Positions 55,912 to 62,419 of a stretch of DNA of 64,000 nt are shown one piece after another (the stretch's first letter is position 1; every line of letters starts with the position of its first letter). The notes beneath the pieces were generated by a model. The model was not told where the DNA came from. It worked only from the letters and a program-made list of their open reading frames with translations, and made no database searches. Where the stretch lies: the NCBI GenBank assembly GCA_964638815.1, contig CAZXBB010000072.1, forward strand, positions 1 to 64,000, in the 5' to 3' direction. Position numbers and translations under genes: made by a program. The DNA comes from CAZXBB01 sp964638815. GTDB taxonomy: Bacteria > Planctomycetota > Phycisphaerae > Phycisphaerales > SM1A02.

Positions 55912-55939
55912 TTGACAACACCCCCAAAAAGGTGAGAAT
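55912..55939 (+). promoter_or_regulatory. Candidate sigma-70 type promoter of the second sorting-tail gene
   Basis: A perfect TTGACA (55912-55917) is followed after 16 bp by GAGAAT (55934-55939). It would give a leader of about 290 nt to the start at 56235. In the leader, GAGAGAGA runs (56021-56028 and about 56039-56046) are complementary to TCTCTCTCT near 56154-56162, and a perfect 12-bp palindrome GTGAACGTTCAC sits at 56204-56215, 19 nt before the ATG. Confidence 0.45.
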
Positions 55940-56234
55940 CGGGACGTAGCCAGGAGCAGTCCACGAGGATTGCCCTTGCCCGGTGTGCCCCTCCTGTTTT
56001 GGAGCGGCACGCCGAGAGACGAGAGAGAACATCCTGAAGAGAGAGAGCGCCACGCCGGGCGTCCCGGCGCTGGAAGGTGCTCTCGTGTTCGTCTCGTACC
56101 TGCAAAACAAGATTCCGCAGACAACGACGCGATCGCTGCGCCTCCATGACCTGTCTCTCTCTTGTGGGTCTGAGGTAAGTCCCACATCGCTTATAAGCAG
56201 CTCGTGAACGTTCACTTGTATTTGGAGGTAAGTG

Positions 56235-56882
56235 ATGAAGAAAGTAACGTTGGTAGCGGCCGCGGGTGCCGCTGGTCTGATGGCCATGCCCGCAATGGGC
56301 GACACGCTGTGGGCGAACAACGGCGTCAACGGAACGAACGGCTACAGCAACGCGACCGCCGGTGTGTTCGGTTTCCGCCGCACGCTCCTTGACGACTTCG
56401 ATCTGTCCGGGGATTCGATCCTCCAGGACCTGCACTGGAACTCGGTCTGGGGCACCCCGATGGGTGGCGCGATGGGCGTTGGCGCGGAGATCTCGATCCG
56501 TTCCGACCTCGCCGGCACCCCGGGCGCGACGATCGCCGTCGCCAACCTGACGGGCTACAGCGAAGTCTTCACCGGCAACATCTACTTCAGCCGTGAAGAG
56601 GTCACGCACTGGGCGACGTTCAGCGACATCGCCCTTCCCGCCGGTCGCTACTGGTTCGAGGCCACCGTCCAGGGCCCGGAGAACAACTTCTGGCTCACGT
56701 CGAACCAGTTGCTCAACGAGTGCTGGGTCAACTACGAGGATCTCGGCGGATTTGCGTCGGGCTCGACGCAGTTCGGTGTCGCGAGCGACATCAACTTCAT
56801 CCTGACCGGCATCCCCGCACCGGGCGCGCTCGCGCTGCTCGGTGTCGCCGGCCTCGCCGGTTCGCGGCGCCGCCGCGCCTGA
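56235..56882 (+). CDS. Secreted protein with PEP-CTERM-like sorting tail, unknown fold
   Basis: A 215-residue exported protein. GGAGG at 6-nt spacing fixes the ATG. The signal peptide is KKVTLVAAAGAAGLMAMPAM then GD. The mature part (residues 24-190) is aromatic and beta-rich with no domain that I recognise. The C terminus, IPAPGALALLGVAGLAGSRR then RRA, closely matches that of the P-domain protein at 50348-50992, so both probably use the same exosortase-like sorting pathway. It has its own long leader and terminator, and seems to be regulated alone. Confidence 0.88.
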   Translation: MKKVTLVAAAGAAGLMAMPAMGDTLWANNGVNGTNGYSNATAGVFGFRRTLLDDFDLSGDSILQDLHWNSVWGTPMGGAMGVGAEISIRSDLAGTPGATIAVANLTGYSEVFTGNIYFSREEVTHWATFSDIALPAGRYWFEATVQGPENNFWLTSNQLLNECWVNYEDLGGFASGSTQFGVASDINFILTGIPAPGALALLGVAGLAGSRRRRA

Positions 56883-56915
56883 GAGCGGATCCCGCTCCGT
56901 TAGCAGTTCAATCAG

Positions 56916-56953
56916 CAACCCGCCCCGCACGAAAGTGCGGGGCGGTTGTTTTT
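56916..56953 (+). terminator. Rho-independent terminator of the second sorting-tail gene
   Basis: A stem CGCCCCGCAC/GTGCGGGGCG with a GAAA tetraloop (56921-56944), extendable by CAAC/GTTG around one bulged base, is followed directly by TTTTT. It lies about 35 nt after the stop. Confidence 0.9.
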
Positions 56954-57001
56954 GCCCGAGCCTCGACCGTCGTTGAAGAACTGCGACGCACCGTCGAGTC
57001 T

Positions 57002-57111
57002 GTGTGCCCCGGTCCTTGGCTCGGCAAGGGCCGGGTGGGCCACGAAGCTCCGAAGCCGTTGTTGCATGGGTAGCCCACCCGGCCCTGTCAGAGCACAGGA
57101 CCGGGGCACAC
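57002..57111. repeat. 110-bp hairpin repeat, copy 1
   Basis: An imperfect palindrome. The left arm starts GTGTGCCCCGGTCCTTGGCT and the right arm is its near reverse complement, ending GGACCGGGGCACAC. The inner stem is GGGTGGGC against GCCCACCC, with an unpaired centre. Each arm can also form a small side hairpin (CCTTG...CAAGG; CCTGT...ACAGG), giving a cloverleaf-like fold. An almost identical element of the same length lies 44 bp away. Confidence 0.85.
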
Positions 57112-57112
57112 T

Positions 57113-57155
57113 TCGTCTGTGTCACGCAACGAAGCTCTTGAAGCACGAGCGCACC
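57113..57155 (+). repeat. Dispersed intergenic repeat, family 1, copy B
   Basis: This 43-bp segment matches 38-79 at about 40 positions. It forms the whole spacer between the two 110-bp hairpin repeats. At the first site no hairpin arms accompany it, so spacer and hairpins can occur separately. Confidence 0.7.
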
Positions 57156-57265
57156 GTGTGCCCCGGTCCTTGGCTCGGCAAGGGCCGGGTGGCGTCGGAA
57201 GTCTCCGCCACCATCGAGTCGTCCGACGCCGCCCGGCCCTGTCAGAGCACGGGACCGGGGCACAC
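57156..57265. repeat. 110-bp hairpin repeat, copy 2
   Basis: Same length and same outer arms as copy 1, but with a different inner stem: GGTGGCGTCGGA on the left against TCCGACGCCGCC on the right. Both arms have changed together relative to copy 1, so pairing is maintained. The element ends about 80 bp from the stop of the convergent ribonuclease R gene. Confidence 0.85.
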
Positions 57266-57347
57266 CGGAACTGCGTCGCCGGATTGGGCAATCCGCCCCA
57301 CGACGCCGCGCCCCCGCCGGAGGGCGACGAACTTCTGACTCACTTCG

Positions 57348-59714
57348 CTAGGCGCGCCCACGGCTGCCGCGCCGCCCCTGTCCGTAGCCCTTCCGCTTCC
57401 CGGCAGTCTTCAGCGGCTTCCTGGTCTTCGACGACCGTTTGGCGGGCGTTTCGCGGCGCTGCGGAAAGGCTGTCAGCAGCAGATCGAGCCGCCTTGAGGC
57501 GAGATCGACGGCGACGACGCGGACGGTGACGACATCGCCGATCCCGATCACCATCCCGCTGCGGCCCGCGACCAGCCGGCCCGTGAGAGGATCGGCCTTC
57601 CATCGATCGGCGCGGTCGTCCGCACTCGGCAGGTCGGCCATCTTGACGAGGCCCTCCACGAGGAACTGCTCGATCGAGATGAAGACGCCGGCGTTCATCA
57701 CGCCGGTGACGACGCCGGGGAACTCGTCGCCGAGATGGTGCTCGTGGAGGAACTGCATCACGAGGAACGACCGCAGCTCGCGCTCGGCGGCGGTGGCCTC
57801 CTGCTCCGTGTCGCTGCAGTGATTCCCGAGCGTGATGAGCGCGCCCTCGTCCGCCACCCGGGCGTCGTCCAGCAGCTTGCGCGCGATCGCCTGCCGCTTC
57901 CGGCCGCCCGGCGACTTCCGCCCGTTGTCGGTCAGCTCGAGGTAGGCCTCGAGCGCGCGGTGCAGCGTGAGATCCGGGTAGCGCCGGATCGGGCTGGTGA
58001 AGTGCGCGTAGTGGTCCGAGGCCAGCGCGAAGTGGCCGATCATCGCCGGGCTGTAGGTCGCCTTCGTCAGCGTGCGCAGCACGGCGAAGTGGATCGCGCG
58101 GGCGGCCGGCGTCTCGCGGGTCTTGTCGAGAAGCGTCTGGATGTCGTGCCGCGTCGGGGTGTCGGGCAGCCCGAGGTCCAGCGCGACGGCGTACATCCGC
58201 AGCTCCTCGAGCGACGCGAACTTCGGTTCGGGGTGGATCCGGCGCAGCACCGGGACCCCGAGCGCGTCGAACATCCGCGCGAGCGCCTCGTTCGCCTCCA
58301 CCATGAACATCTCGATGATCGTGTGCGTGAACGCGTCGTCCTCGGGCACCGCGTCGACCACGTGCCCATCGTCGTCGAAGATGAGCTCGACCTCGGGCAG
58401 GTTCAGCACGATCATGCCGTCGCGCACCCGCCGCTTCTGCAGCGTCCGCGCGAGGCGGTCGGACAGACGCAGGGCCTCGAGCAGCTCGTCCGCGTAGTCG
58501 GTGTCCGTGCGGGCGTGCTTCCTCGCCTCGCGCTTGTCGCCGTCGATGAGGGCCTGCGCCTCGAGGTACGTGAGCCGCTTCGCCGAGCGGATCACCGTCG
58601 AGGCCGGGCGCTGGGCGAGCACCTTCCCCTTCTTGTCGAACGTGACGAAGATGGACTTCGCGAATCGCGGCACGCCCTCCTGGAGCGAGCACACGCCGTT
58701 GGACAGGACCTCGGGCAGCATCGGGATGACGAGCCGGGGCAGGTAAACGCTGTTGCCGCGGGCCTGGGCTTCCTTGTCGAGCGGCGAGCCCGGCCGAACG
58801 AAATGCGAGACGTCCGCGATGTGCACGCCGAGCGTCCACTCACCCTCCCCGGCATCCCACGCGATCGAGATCGCGTCGTCGAAGTCCTTCGAATCGGTCG
58901 GGTCGATCGTGAAGATGAACGTCGACGTGAGATCCTCGCGGTCGCCGTAGCCGTCCCGCGTCTCCTTCTCGAACGCGTCGGCCGCGGCGCGGGCGGCGCG
59001 CACGGCATCGTCGGGAAACTCCGTGCGAAGACCGTGCGCTTCGATGACCGCCTGCGTCTCGACGTCCGGCCGGCCCGCCTCGCCGAGGACCTTCGTGATG
59101 ACCCCCTCGGCGTGGTACTCCTCGTCGGGGAAGTGCAGAAGCTCGATGACGACCTTGTCGCCCGCCTTCGCGTTCTTCGCGTGCGGGTCGCGGATCAGCA
59201 CGGGATCGTGAAGCGATCGACCGTCGGGCCGCACGAACCAGTGGCCGCGTTCCTTGACGAGCACGCCGACGAACTGCTCCTGTCCCCGCTCGAGCACCTC
59301 GACGATGCGGCCGACCGCGTCGCTGCGGAACCCGCCGTCGCGGGCGCGTCCCTTTCCCGGCGTCCGCCGCACCGTGGCGCGGACGCGGTCGCCGGAGATC
59401 GCGTCGCGAGCCTCGCCGTGCGGGATGAACAGGTCACCTTCGCGAGACGGGCGATCGGGCACGATGAAGCCGAAGCCCCGCGGGTTCTGCCGGAACACCC
59501 CCACGACCTCGTCGCCCAGCGCGGGAAGGCGAAGACGCTCGTCGCTGCCGCGCTCGACGTCGCCCTCGGCCTCGAGCCGCTCGATCGCCTCGAGGAACGC
59601 GGCCTTGTCCTCGCCGTCGATACGCAGGTCGCGCATGACATCGCGGGCGATTGCCGGCCGGTAGCTCGCGTGGGCAAGGTGATCGAGGATGCGGTTCTTG
59701 AAACGTAACGGCAT
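57348..59714 (-). CDS. rnr: Ribonuclease R
   Basis: A 788-residue 3'-to-5' exoribonuclease of the RNB/RNase II family that degrades structured RNA, including rRNA and mRNA fragments. Order of parts: winged-helix N terminus (residues 8-65), two cold-shock domains (about 70-220, with RQNPRGFGFIVPD), RNB catalytic domain (about 255-600) with the metal-binding TIDPTDSKDFDDAISI, and an S1 domain (about 625-735, GVVTGVMNAGVFISIEQF). A Lys/Arg-rich tail ends the protein, as in RNase R but not RNase II. It is monocistronic, with a weak ribosome-binding site. Confidence 0.96.
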   Translation of the reverse strand: MPLRFKNRILDHLAHASYRPAIARDVMRDLRIDGEDKAAFLEAIERLEAEGDVERGSDERLRLPALGDEVVGVFRQNPRGFGFIVPDRPSREGDLFIPHGEARDAISGDRVRATVRRTPGKGRARDGGFRSDAVGRIVEVLERGQEQFVGVLVKERGHWFVRPDGRSLHDPVLIRDPHAKNAKAGDKVVIELLHFPDEEYHAEGVITKVLGEAGRPDVETQAVIEAHGLRTEFPDDAVRAARAAADAFEKETRDGYGDREDLTSTFIFTIDPTDSKDFDDAISIAWDAGEGEWTLGVHIADVSHFVRPGSPLDKEAQARGNSVYLPRLVIPMLPEVLSNGVCSLQEGVPRFAKSIFVTFDKKGKVLAQRPASTVIRSAKRLTYLEAQALIDGDKREARKHARTDTDYADELLEALRLSDRLARTLQKRRVRDGMIVLNLPEVELIFDDDGHVVDAVPEDDAFTHTIIEMFMVEANEALARMFDALGVPVLRRIHPEPKFASLEELRMYAVALDLGLPDTPTRHDIQTLLDKTRETPAARAIHFAVLRTLTKATYSPAMIGHFALASDHYAHFTSPIRRYPDLTLHRALEAYLELTDNGRKSPGGRKRQAIARKLLDDARVADEGALITLGNHCSDTEQEATAAERELRSFLVMQFLHEHHLGDEFPGVVTGVMNAGVFISIEQFLVEGLVKMADLPSADDRADRWKADPLTGRLVAGRSGMVIGIGDVVTVRVVAVDLASRRLDLLLTAFPQRRETPAKRSSKTRKPLKTAGKRKGYGQGRRGSRGRA

Positions 59715-60077
59715 TGTGTCACAGTCTAGTTCTGGTGCATCGCCATGGTCAAAGCTTCGGGTATGGGCGCGGCATCGTCGTGGCCGGCAAGGCGACGCGA
59801 CGACGGCATACTCTCAGTGTTCCGAGGAGCGTCAACGCCGCCAGCCGCGGCGAGGACCGGCCACAGACGAAGATTCGGCCTTGACGGGGCACCAGCACCC
59901 CGTTGAGGACTGCGGCGTTGCCTGAGTGAGATGCTTGTCGTCGTGGCAAGGAGCCGAGCCGACGCTGTACTTGGCGATACAGCTCGGGTGAGGGCGATGA
60001 GGTGAGGTCGAGCTCGAGCCGATGCCGCGCAATCGGGCGGTGGACGAGGTGCTGCTTCGGGCTTCCGACTGACCTGC
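59715..60077. other. Intergenic region between fmdB and rnr; holds a dispersed repeat
   Basis: About 360 bp between two minus-strand genes. The only structure seen is the family 2 repeat at 59900-59961. The rnr promoter should lie in the left part. No gene could be supported on either strand. Confidence 0.5.
59900..59961. repeat. Dispersed intergenic repeat, family 2, copy B
   Basis: Matches 41410-41472 along its full length with a few substitutions and two one-base gaps. Both copies lie in spacers between minus-strand genes and in the same orientation. Confidence 0.6.
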
Positions 60078-60506
60078 CTACTTATTGCTCTTTGGCCTGG
60101 ATTTCGACGCGCTGCCGCCGTCAGGCTTCTTCGCGTCGGGCTTCTTCCCCTCCGGCTTTCCGTCCGTCGTTCGGTCCGGCTTCCCGTCCGTCTTTCGGTC
60201 CGGCTTCCCTTCCGTCTTCCCGTCCGTCTTCCCGTCCGGCTTCCCGTCCGTCTTTCCGTCCGGCTTTCCATCGGCGCCGGCCGGCTTCTTCTTCTCCGCC
60301 TCCGCCGCCTTCGTGTACGAGTCGCTGCGGTAGTCGGTCTGGTAGAAGCCGCTGCCCTTGAAGATCACGCCGGCGCCGGTGCCGACCAGTCGGCGCAGTG
60401 ACTGCCTGCCGCATTCCGGGCACTTGCGCTTCACGCTGTCGCTCATCTGCTGGAACAGCTCGAACGCGTGGCTGCACGCGTCACAGACGTAGTCGTAAGT
60501 CGGCAT
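60078..60506 (-). CDS. FmdB-family zinc ribbon protein with repetitive lysine-rich tail
   Basis: A 142-residue protein. The first 60 residues are the FmdB/CxxC_CXXC_SSSS regulatory zinc ribbon: MPTYDYVCDACSHAFELFQQ then KCPECGRQ, with Cys8, Cys11, Cys29 and Cys32 as likely ligands, and GSGFYQTDYRS at the end of the domain. The remaining 75 residues repeat K-x-DGK units (KPDGKTDGKPDG), encoded by a 12-bp tandem DNA pattern, and look disordered and basic. It follows grpE by 14 bp, so it belongs to the groEL-dnaJ-grpE operon. Its function is unknown in general. Confidence 0.88.
   Translation of the reverse strand: MPTYDYVCDACSHAFELFQQMSDSVKRKCPECGRQSLRRLVGTGAGVIFKGSGFYQTDYRSDSYTKAAEAEKKKPAGADGKPDGKTDGKPDGKTDGKTEGKPDRKTDGKPDRTTDGKPEGKKPDAKKPDGGSASKSRPKSNK
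60150..60275 (-). repeat. 12-bp based tandem repeat encoding the K-x-DGK tail of the FmdB-like protein
   Basis: Repeats of GGCTTCCCGTCC and GTCTTTCCGTCC type (plus strand) encode GKPDGKTDGKPD. The units are imperfect. Repeat-number change would lengthen or shorten the tail in frame. Confidence 0.75.
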
Positions 60507-60520
60507 GCGTGGATTCTGTC

Positions 60521-61132
60521 TCAGTCGGCCGCGGTCCGCCCGGCCGTCTCGGCCGGCACCGCGACGCTCACAGTGGCGGGGCGCAGGATCGTTTCATCGA
60601 GGGCGTAACCGATCTGCATCAGTGCGACGATGGTGTTCGGCTCCTGCTCGTCAGTCTCGACGCGCATCACCGCCTGGTGCTCGTTCGGGTCGAACTGCGA
60701 GCCGGGCTCCGGACGAATCAACCGGACGTCATGCCGCTCGAGCGCCTTCAGGAGCTCGACGTGAATCATGTTCACACCGTCGATGAGCTGCTCGATAGTC
60801 ATCTCGCCGGGCTGGTGCACGAGCGCGAAATCCACGTGATCGAGGACGGGAAGCATCGACCGGATCACGGCGCTCGCTCCGACCAGGCGCGCACGAATCT
60901 CGTTCTCTTCGGCGCGTCGCCTGAAGTTGACGAAGTCAGCCATCGCGCGCTTCCTCGCTTCGACGGCCTGTTCAAGCTCGGCCTCGAGGACGCGGATCTG
61001 CTCGTCGGCACCCTCGGTCGGTGTGTCGCGTCCGCGCACGCCCGGGAGATCGGAGACGTCCACGTCGGACAGGTCGAAGGAGCCGTCCTCCTGCTGACCG
61101 GGCACGGGTTGTTCTGGATTCTGTTTCTGCAT
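60521..61132 (-). CDS. grpE: GrpE nucleotide-exchange factor
   Basis: Co-chaperone that releases ADP from DnaK; 203 residues. The N-terminal 45 residues are acidic and disordered, then a long coiled coil (EQIRVLEAELEQAVEARKRA) leads to DFVNFRRRAEENEIRARLVG, the start of the conserved dimer helix, and the C-terminal beta domain has HQAVMRVETDEQEPNTIVAL and GYALDETILRPATVSVAV. It sits 26 bp behind dnaJ. DnaK itself is not in the window. Confidence 0.95.
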   Translation of the reverse strand: MQKQNPEQPVPGQQEDGSFDLSDVDVSDLPGVRGRDTPTEGADEQIRVLEAELEQAVEARKRAMADFVNFRRRAEENEIRARLVGASAVIRSMLPVLDHVDFALVHQPGEMTIEQLIDGVNMIHVELLKALERHDVRLIRPEPGSQFDPNEHQAVMRVETDEQEPNTIVALMQIGYALDETILRPATVSVAVPAETAGRTAAD

Positions 61133-61158
61133 GTTCCGCTTGACTTGCTCCGGGAGCT

Positions 61159-62310
61159 TCAGCCTCCGGTCAACGTGTCCTTGATCCTGCCCCAGAACGA
61201 GGACTTACCGTCGGCGTCGAGGTGCAGGTCCTCGGTCTCGGCATACGCGTGGAGGAGCTTCCTTTGTTCATCGTTCAAATGCCGGGGAACCACAAGCTGA
61301 ACAATCACGACGAGGTCGGCTCTTTCGCCGGAGCGCAATTTCGGCAGACCCTTTCCCTCGATCCGGAACATCGCCCCGTGCTGGGTCCCCGCAGGAATGG
61401 TAAGCGTCGCCTTGCCGTCGAGCGTCGTGATCTCCACATTCGCCCCGAGGGCGACCTGAGCGAAGCTGACGGGGACCGCGAGGAGCAGATGATCGCCGTC
61501 CCGCTCGAACCGGTCGTGCGGGCGGACGCGAACGACGACGTGCAGATCGCCCCTGATGCCCTGTCCCGACGGGCTGATCTCGGCCGCGGGCGGCTCGCCC
61601 TCGCCCTGGACGCGAATCGCCTGACCGCTCTGGATGCCGGCCGGAATCTTGACCTCGAGCTTCCGCCTGATCGACGTCCGGCCCTGGCCGCGACAGTCGG
61701 AACACTTGTCCACGATCACCTTGCCCCGCCCGTGGCAGTGCGGACACGCCGTGACCATGCGGAACATGCCGCCGAGACCGGTCTGGGCAACCTGGCCCTG
61801 ACCCCCGCAGGTCGTGCACGCGGCGGGCTCGGATCCCGCCTTCGCGCCGCTGCCCCGGCACAGACCGCAGACGTCCTTGCGCCGGAATTCGACGTCGCGC
61901 GTCGTTCCGGCGAGCACCTCCTCCAGCGTGATCTCGACCTCGGTCTCGAGGTCGTAGCCCCGGGGTACGCCGCCCCGCTGACGCGCCCGCGCGCGGCCGC
62001 CGATCCCGCCGCCGAAGATGTCCTCGAACATCGAGAAGATGTCCTCGGCGTGCATCGAGCGGAAGTCGTGACCCGGCGTCCCCCGCAGCCCGGACGCGCC
62101 GTACCGATCGTAGATCGATCGCTTCTCGGCGTTGCCGAGCACCTCGTACGCCTCGGCGCACTCGCGGAACTTCGCCTCGGCCACCGAATCTCCCGGATTG
62201 CGATCCGGGTGGTACTTCATCGCCAGCCGCCGGTACGCGCGCTTGATCTCCTCGGGAGTCTCGTCGCGGGCGACGCCGAGGACTTCGTAGTAGTCGCGCG
62301 TGGTGGGCAT
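61159..62310 (-). CDS. dnaJ: Chaperone DnaJ
   Basis: Hsp40 co-chaperone of DnaK; 383 residues. The ATG at 62310 gives MPTTRDYYEVLGVARDETPE, with the J-domain HPD at YHPDRNPG. A Gly-rich linker (GGGIGGRARARQRGG) follows, then four zinc-binding CxxCxGxG units (CGLCRGSG, CTTCGGQG, CPHCHGRG, CSDCRGQG) and two C-terminal substrate domains. The frame upstream of 62310 overlaps a hairpin and is not coding. It lies between groEL and grpE on the same strand. Confidence 0.96.
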   Translation of the reverse strand: MPTTRDYYEVLGVARDETPEEIKRAYRRLAMKYHPDRNPGDSVAEAKFRECAEAYEVLGNAEKRSIYDRYGASGLRGTPGHDFRSMHAEDIFSMFEDIFGGGIGGRARARQRGGVPRGYDLETEVEITLEEVLAGTTRDVEFRRKDVCGLCRGSGAKAGSEPAACTTCGGQGQVAQTGLGGMFRMVTACPHCHGRGKVIVDKCSDCRGQGRTSIRRKLEVKIPAGIQSGQAIRVQGEGEPPAAEISPSGQGIRGDLHVVVRVRPHDRFERDGDHLLLAVPVSFAQVALGANVEITTLDGKATLTIPAGTQHGAMFRIEGKGLPKLRSGERADLVVIVQLVVPRHLNDEQRKLLHAYAETEDLHLDADGKSSFWGRIKDTLTGG

Positions 62311-62356
62311 TGCTTGCTGAAAAGGCACGAAGGCCCGCGGGATCCGGGAGCGACAC

Positions 62357-62403
62357 AAGGCAGAAGGGCGCGAGCCGGCCGGCAACCGCGCCCTTCGTGC
62401 CTT
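62357..62403. other. Large inverted repeat in the groEL-dnaJ spacer
   Basis: AAGGCAGAAGGGCGCG (62357-62372) pairs with CGCGCCCTTCGTGCCTT (62387-62403) with one bulged base, enclosing a 14-nt GC-rich loop. It occupies half of the 109-nt spacer between groEL and dnaJ. There is no T-run in the direction of transcription, so an attenuator or mRNA-processing and stability element is more likely than a full terminator. Confidence 0.7.
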
Positions 62404-62419
62404 TTCGCCACCGCGGTGC

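Noticed and set aside
55872..57263. A 463-codon minus-strand frame through the hairpin repeats
   Set aside because: It crosses a well-supported plus-strand gene and two palindromic repeats; the product is repeat-derived.
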